From assembly GCF_900188435.1 (NCBI RefSeq), contig NZ_FYFA01000001.1:2232001-2296000 (forward strand): a stretch of DNA of 64,000 nucleotides, in the 5' to 3' direction. A program made the translations under genes and the position numbers. The stretch is from Marinobacter sp. es.048 (GTDB lineage: Bacteria; Pseudomonadota; Gammaproteobacteria; Pseudomonadales; Oleiphilaceae). This document shows positions 1 through 8,452 of this stretch, one piece after another. The notes under the pieces were generated by a model. That model worked only from the letters and a program-made list of their open reading frames with translations, had not been told where the DNA came from and ran no database searches. Within the stretch, counting starts at the first letter, position 1, and every line of letters starts with the position of its first letter.

Positions 1-1
1 G

Positions 2-433
2 GTCAAGGTGGCGCTGATGTCTGGAGAGATCGCCCAGAACAAACGCCTCAAAACCCTGGATCAGTTCAAGAAGGGAAGTATCCAGGTGCTGGTCGCCACC
101 GATGTGGCCGGCCGTGGCATTCACGTAAACGGCGTTACCCATGTATTCAACTATAATCTGCCGGATAATGCCGAGGATTACGTGCATCGTATCGGGCGCA
201 CGGGCAGAGCTGGCAAGCATGGGGTTTCCATCAGTTTCGCCGGTGAAGACGATTCTTTCGCACTCCCGGCCATCGAAACCTACATCAGCCAGAAACTGAA
301 GACTGCGGTGCCCGATGAGGCGCTCATGGCGCCGATGGAAAACCCGCCGATTACCCGAAAACGCGGCCGGCGGCCGCAGGGTTCAGGCGGTCGTGGTCAG
401 GGTGGCCGTAATCAGCGTCAGCGCAGGAACTGA
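2..433 (+). CDS. rhlB: ATP-dependent RNA helicase RhlB, C-terminal part (5' end outside window)
   Basis: This is the last 143 codons of a DEAD-box RNA helicase, open at the left window edge. Helicase motif V ([12 protein letters not shown]) and motif VI ([10 protein letters not shown]) are intact, so this is the end of RecA-like domain 2. The stretch around LPAIETYI and the Arg/Gly-rich basic tail (last ~30 residues) resemble RhlB, which unwinds RNA as a partner of RNase E in the degradosome. That partnership is family knowledge and is not visible here. The family call is firm, but RhlB against a close paralogue is less certain because the N-terminal domain is missing. pdxB begins 17 nt downstream. 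Confidence 0.85.
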   Translation, partial: VKVALMSGEIAQNKRLKTLDQFKKGSIQVLVATDVAGRGIHVNGVTHVFNYNLPDNAEDYVHRIGRTGRAGKHGVSISFAGEDDSFALPAIETYISQKLKTAVPDEALMAPMENPPITRKRGRRPQGSGGRGQGGRNQRQRRN

Positions 434-450
434 CAGGGCCGGACATCATC

Positions 451-1602
451 ATGTTGATCGTAGCAGACGAAAACATTCCTCTACTGGACTCATTCTTTGG
501 CGACATAGGTGAGATTCGGCGGGTGTCCGGTCGCTCCATGTCGAGCGACGATGTCCGGGACGCCGATATACTGCTGGTTCGTTCCGTCACCAGAGTAAAT
601 CGCGAGCTTCTGGAGGGCAGTCGGGTCCGATTTGTGGGTACAACCACCATCGGTACTGATCATGTCGATCTCGACTGGCTTGAGCAGGCTGGCATTCGCT
701 TTTCTGCGGCGCCGGGCTGCAACGCCAACAGTGTGGCCGAGTACGTGTTGTCCGTGCTGTCACTGCATGCTGAACGACGTGGCTTGTCGGATTGGTCCCA
801 GCTAAGCGTCGGAATCGTCGGTGTCGGTAATGTTGGTGGGGAGCTGGCCCACAAGCTGGAACGCCTTGGATTCGATGTGTGTCTTTGCGATCCGCCCAGG
901 GCGGACCGGGAAGAGGACGACCAGGAGTTTGTGGTGTTGGAAGAAGCCATGCGGTGTGATGTGGTGTCCCTGCATACGCCTCTGACAAGTGAAGGTGACC
1001 ATCCCACTCTGCACATGATCGGTTATCCAGAGCTTGAGGCGCTGGGTGCAAACCAACTCCTTATCAATGCCGGGCGTGGAGAAGTCATCGATTCTTCAGC
1101 GTTGCTGGTCCGGCTTGAACAGGGCCATGCGCCCGCCGTCGCCCTGGATGTTTGGGAGCAGGAGCCCAGGATTCATCCCGAGCTGGTTGACCGGGTCTGG
1201 CTGGCGACACCGCACATTGCCGGGTACAGCCTGGAGGGCAAGGTTCAGGGAACGGAAATGATCTATCAGGCCCTGAGCCAGTTCCTGGGGCTGCCGGTTC
1301 GCAAAAAAGCGGGCCAGTTTCTACCGGAGCCAGCCCTCAGCAAGATTTCCTTTACCAGCTCGGCGGACGAAGAGGATGCGATTCGCATTGCGCTGAGGGC
1401 CTGTTACGACCCTCGCCGGGACGATGCCAGGCTTCGCAATGCCATGATAGGCTCATCTGAAGAGCGGGGTGCGGCGTTTGACAGACTGCGTCGGGACTAC
1501 CCGGTTCGTCGGGAGTGCTCCAGTCTCAAGATCCAGCTCAAGGGAACCAGTAAATCGCTGCAGGACAGTTTCCGGGCTATCGGATTCAAGTTGAAGATCT
1601 GA
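451..1602 (+). CDS. pdxB: Erythronate-4-phosphate dehydrogenase
   Basis: The 383-residue D-2-hydroxyacid dehydrogenase family protein oxidises 4-phosphoerythronate, the second step of the DXP-dependent pyridoxal phosphate pathway, in the cytosol. The NAD-binding Rossmann motif GVGNVGGEL lies near residues 124-131. The catalytic Arg (INAGRGEVID) and the His in HIAGYSLEGK are visible. The C-terminal ~100 residues match the PdxB-specific dimerisation domain, and the length is typical of PdxB. ATG 451 begins with MLIVADENIP, the usual start of the family. The gene follows rhlB by 17 nt and ends at a strong shared terminator. Confidence 0.95.
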   Translation: MLIVADENIPLLDSFFGDIGEIRRVSGRSMSSDDVRDADILLVRSVTRVNRELLEGSRVRFVGTTTIGTDHVDLDWLEQAGIRFSAAPGCNANSVAEYVLSVLSLHAERRGLSDWSQLSVGIVGVGNVGGELAHKLERLGFDVCLCDPPRADREEDDQEFVVLEEAMRCDVVSLHTPLTSEGDHPTLHMIGYPELEALGANQLLINAGRGEVIDSSALLVRLEQGHAPAVALDVWEQEPRIHPELVDRVWLATPHIAGYSLEGKVQGTEMIYQALSQFLGLPVRKKAGQFLPEPALSKISFTSSADEEDAIRIALRACYDPRRDDARLRNAMIGSSEERGAAFDRLRRDYPVRRECSSLKIQLKGTSKSLQDSFRAIGFKLKI

Positions 1603-1622
1603 TTGAGCAACGCCGGCACAAC

Positions 1623-1650
1623 AAAAAACGGGGCATGGCCCCGTTTTTTT
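1623..1650. terminator. Bidirectional rho-independent terminator between pdxB and htpX
   Basis: A GC-rich stem (CGGGGC/GCCCCG around an ATG loop) is flanked by six A on the left and seven T on the right, so it reads as an intrinsic terminator on both strands. It serves convergent pdxB and htpX. The htpX stop codon (1649-1651) overlaps the outer edge of the T run. Confidence 0.92.
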
Positions 1651-2530
1651 ATAGCTTGGCGCTCTGCAGCGCCTCTATCCGGTCTTCCAGTGGCGGATGC
1701 GTCATGAAAAGGGCACTCAGGCCGCCCCGGGCTCCGCGATTAATACCGAACGCCTGGAGGGAGTCCGGCATCTGATCTGGCACTTCACTTTCCTGTTTTA
1801 GCCTTGCCAACGCGCTGATCATGGCTGAGCGACCTGCCAGTTGAGCACCGGCGATATCCGCCCGGAATTCCCGGCGGCGGGAGAACCAGAACACGATAGT
1901 GCTGGCGAGTATGCCCAGAACGATTTCGGCAACGATGCTGACGGCGAAGAAGCCGAGCCCATGCCCGCTTTCATTCTTGAAAATCACCCGGTCGACGAAG
2001 GAGCCGATGACCCTGGACGCGAAAATGACGAAGGTATTCACCACACCCTGAATCAAAGCCAGTGTCACCATGTCACCGTTGGCAACGTGGCCGATTTCGT
2101 GGCCCAGGACTGCCCTGATCTCATCCTTGTTAAAACGATGTAAAAGGCCTTCGCTGACAGCGACCAGCGCATCGTTCTTGTTCCAGCCTGTTGCGAAGGC
2201 ATTGGACTGGGACGCCGGGAAGATAGCGACCTCCGGCATGCCGATACCGGCGTTTTTCGCCAACTCCGCTACAGTATCCACCAGCCAGCGTTCGGCGGGT
2301 GTTCTCGGGGAGTCAATGACCCGGGCCTTGGTGCTCCATTTGGCCATTCGCTTGGATATCAGCAGTGATACGATAGCGCCGGCGAATCCGAAGACTGCAG
2401 CGAAAGCCAGCAAAGAGCCATACTGAATACCATTCTGAGCGAGGTAGCTGTCCACGCCCAGAAGTCGCAGTGTAAAGCTGGCAACTAGTATTACAGCAAG
2501 GTTGGTTGCCAGAAACAGCAGAATACGCAT
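1649..2530 (-). CDS. htpX: Membrane zinc metalloprotease HtpX
   Basis: The 293-residue M48B family inner-membrane protease degrades misfolded membrane proteins. The zinc motif HEIGH is at about residues 144-148, with a downstream Glu in the region [12 protein letters not shown]. Hydrophobic segments lie near residues 4-24, 36-57, 157-177 and 192-214, the usual HtpX topology with the active site facing the cytosol. The length matches the family. It is the last gene of a leftward group with the hypothetical protein and alaA upstream. An 8-bp-stem hairpin in the 95-nt gap before it may separate expression. Confidence 0.95.
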   Translation of the reverse strand: MRILLFLATNLAVILVASFTLRLLGVDSYLAQNGIQYGSLLAFAAVFGFAGAIVSLLISKRMAKWSTKARVIDSPRTPAERWLVDTVAELAKNAGIGMPEVAIFPASQSNAFATGWNKNDALVAVSEGLLHRFNKDEIRAVLGHEIGHVANGDMVTLALIQGVVNTFVIFASRVIGSFVDRVIFKNESGHGLGFFAVSIVAEIVLGILASTIVFWFSRRREFRADIAGAQLAGRSAMISALARLKQESEVPDQMPDSLQAFGINRGARGGLSALFMTHPPLEDRIEALQSAKL

Positions 2531-2604
2531 GTTGGTTCCCTGATCAGTTCGTCACAGAAAATAAAGCCGTCATTCAGACCGTTATATGCGGCCGCGGTTC
2601 AATC

Positions 2605-2626
2605 AATCAACGAGCTTACGTTGATT
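2605..2626 (-). other. Hairpin between the hypothetical gene and htpX
   Basis: A perfect 8-bp inverted repeat (AATCAACG / CGTTGATT) with a 6-nt loop abuts the stop codon of the upstream leftward gene. On the minus strand it is not followed by a T run, so it is not a clean terminator. mRNA processing, stabilisation or partial attenuation before htpX are possible roles, all inferred. Confidence 0.45.
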
Positions 2627-3096
2627 TAATAATTGCCGCGGTCGGCAAAAAAAGTTGCCTGCATGATCTGGCTGATTCGGGCGGAGTTACCACCGCGCAG
2701 CGTCTTGCGGATCAGGTGGATATGGGTGGAAAGATCCTCCTGGACCGAGGGGGGCAGGCTATCGGCGGCAGTTTCCTCGGGGATTCCGAATTCGTTGGTC
2801 AGCGTCTTGGGCGCCGGGGCGCTCAGGCGGATAAAGGCGTCTCTGGTCAGTACCGCCTGGTCCAGTGCTTCCTGGCGGATGGTGTCGACGTACCGAAGCA
2901 GACCTTCCTCTGCGAGCCAGAGCAGTGCGCCAAAACAGGCCATATGTCGCTTGCTATGGAGACCGAACTCGTCCGGCTCATCCGGACCGGCAATGTCCTC
3001 GACAAACAGGTTTATCCGACGCGGGAATGCGCCATATAGCTGCACCAGAGCAATCGCCGCATCCTTGTAGAATTCCTCGACGTGTATGTCCGCCAT
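2626..3096 (-). CDS. Conserved hypothetical protein between alaA and htpX
   Basis: I do not recognise a characterised family in this 156-residue soluble protein. It has no signal peptide or membrane segment. The sequence is mainly alpha-helical in character, with a patterned N-terminal half (MADIHVEEFYKDAAIALVQL) and a middle stretch rich in small and acidic residues. It starts 11 nt after the alaA stop on the same strand, so it is very probably co-transcribed with the aminotransferase. I recall similar unnamed proteins next to aminotransferase/htpX genes in Pseudomonas, but cannot confirm it here. Coding is supported by the tight spacing and by codon use like that of its neighbours. Confidence 0.75.
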   Translation of the reverse strand: MADIHVEEFYKDAAIALVQLYGAFPRRINLFVEDIAGPDEPDEFGLHSKRHMACFGALLWLAEEGLLRYVDTIRQEALDQAVLTRDAFIRLSAPAPKTLTNEFGIPEETAADSLPPSVQEDLSTHIHLIRKTLRGGNSARISQIMQATFFADRGNY

Positions 3097-3107
3097 GGTT
3101 GTCCCCG

Positions 3108-4322
3108 TTATTGCTGGTATTGGCCAAGGAAATTCCCGAGTCGACCCATGGCGTCCTCCAGGGTGTCTTCCCGTGGCAGAAAGACCACTCTCAGGTGCTG
3201 CTTGTCATCGATATTAAAGGCGGAACCCTGTACCAGCAGGATTTTTTCCTGCAACAGCAGGTCCAGAACCAGTTTCTCGTCGTTCACGATGGGGAAGTGC
3301 TTCGGATCCAGTTTCGGGAACAGGTACAACGCGCCCTGAGGTTTGACACAGCTTACCCCCGGAATGTCGTTGAGCATCCGCCAAGCGGTTTCCCGCTGCT
3401 CATACAGACGTCCGCCTGGCGCCACCAGATCGTTGATGGACTGGTAGCCTCCCAACGCTGTCTGAATGGCCAGTTGGGCCGGCACATTGGCGCACAGGCG
3501 CATGTTGGAGAGCATGTCGATGCCCTCAATCAGATCCTTTGCCCGATGTTTGGCTCCGCTGACGATCATCCAGCCCGAGCGGTAACCCGCTGCACGGTAA
3601 TTCTTGGACAGGCCGTTATAGGTAAAGAAGAGCACATCGTCAGCCAGTGACGCGGTGGAAATGTGCTGGGTACCGTCATAGAGAATCTTGTCGTAGATCT
3701 CGTCCGAGAGGATGATCAGGTTGTGCTTTCGGGCCAGTTCGATGACTTGTTCCAGAAGTTCCTTTGAATAAACAGCCCCGGTCGGGTTGTTGGGGTTGAT
3801 CAGAACAATGGCGCGGGTCCGCCGGGTAATTTTCTTGCGGATATCGTCAATATCCGGAAACCAGTCCTGCTGTTCGTCGCAGCGATAGTGCACCGGTTTG
3901 CCGCTGGAAAGTGTGACTGCAGCGGTCCACAGGGGGTAGTCCGGGGCCGGGATGAGTACTTCATCACCGGTGTTCAACATGGCCTGCATGGTCATGACGA
4001 TCAGCTCACTGACGCCGTTACCGAGGAAAATATCGTCAATATCGACTTTGTCGATGCCCCGTTGCTGGCAGTAGTGCATGACTGCCTTGCGGGCAGAGAA
4101 CAGCCCCTTTGATTCCACATAGCCTTGGGCCTGGTGCATGTTGTAGATGACGTCCTGCTGGATTTCCTCAGGGACATCCAGCTCAAATGCAGCAGGGTTG
4201 CCGATGTTGAGCTTCAGCACGCGATGACCTTCTTCTTCGAGTCGACGCGCTTCCCGCAGAACTACGCCACGGATTTCATAACACACGTTATCCAGCTTGG
4301 CGGATTTGTAGTAGTTCTGCAT
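3108..4322 (-). CDS. alaA: Glutamate-pyruvate (alanine) aminotransferase, AlaA type
   Basis: This fold-type I, PLP-dependent aminotransferase of 404 residues probably interconverts pyruvate/glutamate with alanine/2-oxoglutarate in the cytosol. NPNNPTGAVYSKE, the cofactor-binding SDEIYDKILYDG and the Schiff-base Lys in LSKNYRAAGYRSGW are all visible. The start at 4322 (MQNYYKSAKLDNVCYEIRG) gives almost exactly the length of E. coli AlaA. The open frame continues 77 codons upstream, but that extension is not family-like and runs into the divergent promoter region. It heads a leftward group with the hypothetical gene and htpX. Exact substrate preference within the AlaA/AlaC group is inferred. 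Confidence 0.88.
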   Translation of the reverse strand: MQNYYKSAKLDNVCYEIRGVVLREARRLEEEGHRVLKLNIGNPAAFELDVPEEIQQDVIYNMHQAQGYVESKGLFSARKAVMHYCQQRGIDKVDIDDIFLGNGVSELIVMTMQAMLNTGDEVLIPAPDYPLWTAAVTLSSGKPVHYRCDEQQDWFPDIDDIRKKITRRTRAIVLINPNNPTGAVYSKELLEQVIELARKHNLIILSDEIYDKILYDGTQHISTASLADDVLFFTYNGLSKNYRAAGYRSGWMIVSGAKHRAKDLIEGIDMLSNMRLCANVPAQLAIQTALGGYQSINDLVAPGGRLYEQRETAWRMLNDIPGVSCVKPQGALYLFPKLDPKHFPIVNDEKLVLDLLLQEKILLVQGSAFNIDDKQHLRVVFLPREDTLEDAMGRLGNFLGQYQQ

Positions 4323-4573
4323 AAGACCCGGACGTCCTTCTTTTGAGATCGAAAAATGGCACCTGCCAATGCGACAGGCCTTTATTCTAGCGGAGCGAGG
4401 GCCGGCGGCAACAGGGGAATTATGATGAATTGTGTCGTGGTAAGGCAGATTTAGCTCACAAACCTGAAGCGGTTTTAAAAATGATCCCCGTACAGCCTGC
4501 ATTGCCATGGTTTTTTGGTCTGTGTTGTGAACAATGGTCCAGGAAGAACGCAAAACATCAAATGGAGAAGCTT

Positions 4574-5065
4574 ATGGCAGGCGAGACGGTCTACGATTTC
4601 ACGGTACGGGATATCAAGGGCAACGAGAAAAGCATGGCAGAGTACCAGGGTAAAGTGCTTCTGATCGTTAATACCGCCAGCAAATGCGGATTCACTCCCC
4701 AATTCGAGGGCTTACAGTCCCTACATACCGAATTGGGCGACAAAGGCTTTGAGGTTCTGGGCTTTCCCTGTAACCAGTTCCTGAATCAGGATCCGGGCGA
4801 TGAGGATGCGATCAGCCAGTTCTGCAGTCTGAATTACGGTGTCGATTTCCCCATGTTCTCCAAGGTTGACGTCAATGGCGATGGCGCTCATCCGTTGTTC
4901 CGCTTTCTCAAGCGCGAAGCCAAGGGGCTTATAGGGTCTGAAAAAGTGAAGTGGAACTTTACCAAGTTTCTGGTCGGGCCAGATGGCAAGGTTGTTCGTC
5001 GCTATCCGCCCACGACAAAACCCGAAGATATCCGGGCCGACATCGAGAAGCTGCTACCGGCCTGA
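4574..5065 (+). CDS. Glutathione peroxidase family protein (Cys type)
   Basis: The 163-residue thioredoxin-fold peroxidase reduces hydroperoxides. The peroxidatic residue is Cys38 in NTASKCGFTPQF. The family Gln (CNQFLNQDPG) and Trp (VKWNFTKFLV) complete the catalytic triad. It is a non-selenium type, like E. coli BtuE, and such enzymes often use thioredoxin rather than glutathione, which would fit the trxB gene in this window. ATG 4574 is preferred because GGAG lies 5-9 nt upstream. ATG 4562 in the same frame is an alternative adding four residues. The gene is divergent from alaA and its stop overlaps the convergent sensor kinase by 12 nt. Confidence 0.92.
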   Translation: MAGETVYDFTVRDIKGNEKSMAEYQGKVLLIVNTASKCGFTPQFEGLQSLHTELGDKGFEVLGFPCNQFLNQDPGDEDAISQFCSLNYGVDFPMFSKVDVNGDGAHPLFRFLKREAKGLIGSEKVKWNFTKFLVGPDGKVVRRYPPTTKPEDIRADIEKLLPA

Positions 5066-7429
5066 CCCTTCCGGTGAGACAGGGGGACGCCAGCGCTCAA
5101 TCACAGCCCGGAGCTCATCACGCTTGTATGGCTTGGTTATGTAGTCGTTCATGCCCGAGGCAAGGCAGTCTTCCCGATCGCCCTGCATCACATTCGCCGT
5201 AACTGCAATGATCGGCAGATGTTTCCATTCCGGGTTCTGGCGAATCCTCTGTGTCGCCTCATACCCATCCATCACCGGCATCTGACAATCCATCAGCACC
5301 AGGTCGTAGTGGTTCTGTTCAAGTGCCTGTATGGCTTTTAGGCCGTTCTCGGCGGGGTCCGCCCGGTGACCGAGTTTTTTCAGTAGGCTGGTTGCCACCA
5401 GCTGGTTCACCTGGTTGTCCTCAACCAGAAGGATCGACAGAGAAGATTCCGTGCCGTTATGTTCAATGGGTTCAATGGAGGGGGCAAGCTGGTCGTCGGC
5501 GGGGGGCAGCCCCGCGGCCAGGCCAAGGCAGCGGAGCAGTTCGTCCCGTCGCAATGGAAGTGGCAGTAGCTGATGTTGCCCCTTGCCCGGGGGCAGGGTC
5601 CCGGTAAAGTCGGCAAGAATGACGCCGGCGCCTTGCCAATCGGCGGCAAATTCCAGGGTTTCCTCATCCTCGGCGCTGGCCAGCGCCAGTAGAATTCCGT
5701 CCGGGTGCCTGCTTGCACCGCGGATTGGAATGCCCCACTTCCGGAGCTGAGCCTCGATCGGAGAGCGGTGTGGGCTGTCCGGTGGGATGGCCATGGCAAC
5801 TCCGATCTCCTTGAGTCGGCTGTCTACCCCGGCTACATCGCTGTCTGCCTCATGAACCGGCAACGGCAGGGTCACGGTGAAGTGGGTTCCGCTGCCTTCC
5901 CGGGAGTCCACCAGGATCTGGCCGTGCATGCGTTCCACCAGTTGACGGCAGAGTGTCAGTCCCAGGCCGGTACCGCCAAATCGTCGTGTGGTATCGACGT
6001 CGGCCTGAGAAAAAGGTGAGAAAATCCGATGCAGGCCTTCGTTGGACATTCCGATCCCGGTGTCGACCACGTCAATTCTCAGGCTTCCCCCGGAATGGCC
6101 TGCCCGAATCTTTGCGCTGCCCTCATCGGTAAACTTGATAGCGTTGCTCAGCAGGTTATTGAGCACCTGGCGCACCCGTGTCGGATCGCCCAGGAAGTTT
6201 TCGGGCAGGTCCGGGTCGATTTCGGTAACCAGCTGAATGTGTTTCCGGCGCGCCTGCTGGGCGTGGAGTGTTGCGCATTCCTCTATAAGATGCCGGACGC
6301 TGAACGGGATGTTTTCCAGGCTGAGTTTGCCGGCTTCTACTTTTGAGATGTCCAGTATGTCGTTGAGCAGCCCGAGCAGGCTCTCGCCGGCGTTCAGGGC
6401 GATTTCCATCCGATTGCGTTGTGCCGGGTCCAGTTCGCCCTCAAGTGCCAGGCCAAGCATGCCCAGTACGCCGTTGAGAGGGGTGCGGATCTCGTGGCTC
6501 ATACTGGCCAGGAAGTTGGCCCTTGCCCGTGCCCGGCGAACAGCATCTTCCTTGGCTTTCACCAGTGCGCGGTTACCGCGTTGCAGGGCCTCGTTCTTCT
6601 CGGAGATTTCCCGGGTACGATCCTCCACTTCCTGCTCAAGCTGGGTGGAGTAGTTCTTCATGGTAATCTCGGCGTGTCGCAGCTGGACAAGACTCGAGTC
6701 AATGGTTTCGAGATGCTGGTTGATAATGCCAACCATGGTGCCGATTTCGTCTTCCCGATGGTTTGCCGGTATCGGGAGCCTGACTTTTTCGGGAGAGCTG
6801 GCTCGCACCTGGCTCAGCGCGCTGATCACGTTGAGCATGGGGCGGGTGAGAACGAAATAGAAGATAGCCAGCAACGCCGCAGACAGGATCAGACTTTTCA
6901 ACAGCCCACTGATCAGCGTGTAGCCGGCCCTCTGGAGAAACAGCGCGCCATAGTGATAGGTATCGATAGTGACAGTCAGATGCCCTAGTGGCAGATCCTC
7001 AAGCTGCGGAACCTGCAGTTCCTGCCGGAAGACCCGGTCGGAGCCGAACAGCAGATCGCTCACCCATCGGTAGGGCGACACCGGACTGCTTTTGCTGGCT
7101 GCAGCCATGGTCTCGTCATCGTTGTCGGTAATCCGTGCATCGATGGTGGCGGGGTGGCGCAGCAGGCCATCGAGTAATTCTTCCGCCAGCCGGACATCAA
7201 TATTGTAGGCAATCTGGGAGGCCGGGCTGTTGCTGATATCGATCAGCGCGTGGACTTCCTTCTCCATGGACTCCTTTGCGCTGAAGTAGTCCAGGGTTAT
7301 CTGAACAACGTTCAGCACCAGCCCGAGAGCCATTGCAACCAGTACCGTGTCCCGAGTCAGTCGATAGGAAAGTCGTTGTTTGAAGCCCTTGCTCACGGGT
7401 TTGCACTGTCCCTGTTGGCGGGCCTGCAT
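5054..7429 (-). CDS. Hybrid sensor histidine kinase (BarA/GacS-like, no HPt domain)
   Basis: This is a 791-residue inner-membrane kinase. In order: TM1 ~29-49, a periplasmic sensor ~50-170, TM2 ~172-194, HAMP ~195-250, a coiled coil to ~300, HisKA with phospho-His312 (SMSHEIRTPLNG), HATPase with an N-box (NNLLSNAIKF), DTGIGM and GGTGLGL. A degenerate receiver-like stretch follows (~535-640) with no obvious phosphorylation site, then a true receiver ~665-785 with Asp714 (LVLMDCQMPVMDG) and Lys in YITKPYKRDEL. BarA and GacS normally carry a C-terminal HPt domain, and none is present here, so a separate phosphotransfer protein would be needed. Start 7429 lies 20 nt after the stop of the membrane/coiled-coil gene upstream. 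No response regulator is adjacent. Confidence 0.9.
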   Translation of the reverse strand: MQARQQGQCKPVSKGFKQRLSYRLTRDTVLVAMALGLVLNVVQITLDYFSAKESMEKEVHALIDISNSPASQIAYNIDVRLAEELLDGLLRHPATIDARITDNDDETMAAASKSSPVSPYRWVSDLLFGSDRVFRQELQVPQLEDLPLGHLTVTIDTYHYGALFLQRAGYTLISGLLKSLILSAALLAIFYFVLTRPMLNVISALSQVRASSPEKVRLPIPANHREDEIGTMVGIINQHLETIDSSLVQLRHAEITMKNYSTQLEQEVEDRTREISEKNEALQRGNRALVKAKEDAVRRARARANFLASMSHEIRTPLNGVLGMLGLALEGELDPAQRNRMEIALNAGESLLGLLNDILDISKVEAGKLSLENIPFSVRHLIEECATLHAQQARRKHIQLVTEIDPDLPENFLGDPTRVRQVLNNLLSNAIKFTDEGSAKIRAGHSGGSLRIDVVDTGIGMSNEGLHRIFSPFSQADVDTTRRFGGTGLGLTLCRQLVERMHGQILVDSREGSGTHFTVTLPLPVHEADSDVAGVDSRLKEIGVAMAIPPDSPHRSPIEAQLRKWGIPIRGASRHPDGILLALASAEDEETLEFAADWQGAGVILADFTGTLPPGKGQHQLLPLPLRRDELLRCLGLAAGLPPADDQLAPSIEPIEHNGTESSLSILLVEDNQVNQLVATSLLKKLGHRADPAENGLKAIQALEQNHYDLVLMDCQMPVMDGYEATQRIRQNPEWKHLPIIAVTANVMQGDREDCLASGMNDYITKPYKRDELRAVIERWRPPVSPEGSGR

Positions 7430-7449
7430 TGGCGACCCGTTCTGTGCCT

Positions 7450-8217
7450 TCAGTCGTCGTAATCGGCCTTTTTCTTCCACTCGTCGTCGTGGAGGAAGGT
7501 ATCCCACTCTCGATCCAGTTTGGACTCTCCCTGCGGGCTTTCTTTGCCCTCGGCACTCATCGCTTCCAGTTCCTTGATGCGCGTCCGGAAGCTTTTGACT
7601 GCTTTCATGGCCAGGGGATTGTCGCGGGATTTGCCCATCTCGGTACTAGCAAGGTGATAGGCGTGGATGGCCTTTCGGATCTGGTTCTGGCGCACGTAGT
7701 CCCGGGCCTGAAACACATGCAGGTCCGCGTGGGTCTTGTGGACCAGGAAGAGCACGTACTTGAGGTTTTTCTTGGCAGAGGCCGCATCAACCCGGCCGCT
7801 TTTGTGCATGGCTTCGATCATCTTGAACAGATTCTGAAGCAGTTCCTTGACGTAATTGGATTTTTCGGCGGAATCAATCTTGACCGGAGTGGTGGTGTCG
7901 CGCTTTTCGATGATCTGTGTTTTCAGCTCGGTGGCGGAGGCCTGCCACTCCTTGACCGGCAGGTTCGACTTCAGTCCGGCCAACTCCGTACAGGCTTCTT
8001 CCATGCGTTTAATCAGGAGCAGTTTCAGGTCGGCGGTCAGATACTGGCCGGGAATTTCAGTCAGCAGCCGATTGGCCCTTTTGTAGGCGTCTTCCTGAGC
8101 TGTAATCTTGCGTGCCCGTTCAATGCGGGCGCGCTCGCGCATCTGGCTGAGCACAATAATGACAATCGAGACGGTAACAATTGCCGCCAGCAGAAGGACG
8201 ATCGTAGTGGTATCCAT
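7450..8217 (-). CDS. Uncharacterised membrane-anchored coiled-coil protein upstream of the kinase
   Basis: I do not recognise this 255-residue protein. One N-terminal hydrophobic helix (~residues 4-24, TIVLLLAAIVTVSIVIIVLS) is followed by a long charged helical region, including an Arg/Glu-rich stretch just after the membrane segment, and an acidic/lysine-rich tail ending KKKADYDD. This suggests an inner-membrane anchor with a cytosolic helical domain. Start 8217 (MDTTTIV) is chosen because it places the membrane helix right at the N-terminus. An in-frame upstream start would add 17 residues. It ends 20 nt before the hybrid kinase on the same strand, so the two are likely co-transcribed and may act together. 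That functional link is inference. Confidence 0.75.
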   Translation of the reverse strand: MDTTTIVLLLAAIVTVSIVIIVLSQMRERARIERARKITAQEDAYKRANRLLTEIPGQYLTADLKLLLIKRMEEACTELAGLKSNLPVKEWQASATELKTQIIEKRDTTTPVKIDSAEKSNYVKELLQNLFKMIEAMHKSGRVDAASAKKNLKYVLFLVHKTHADLHVFQARDYVRQNQIRKAIHAYHLASTEMGKSRDNPLAMKAVKSFRTRIKELEAMSAEGKESPQGESKLDREWDTFLHDDEWKKKADYDD

Positions 8218-8452
8218 TTTGTCAGTAACGACTCCGGCTTCAGGATCAAATGATGGCGGGTGTATCAACCGGCCTCAAAACACCGATATTATTCAGCAAG
8301 TGTCCGAAAGACTAGCAGAAATACCGCCTCAGATCCGTTTTCAAATGTGAAAGTTCGTGTCGCAGATTGATTACGTGAATCCTCCGCATCATGTATATTG
8401 CTTTTGTGAATGAGCCTGGCTTATCCCATTTTACTGGTGTTCCGGAGTTTTT

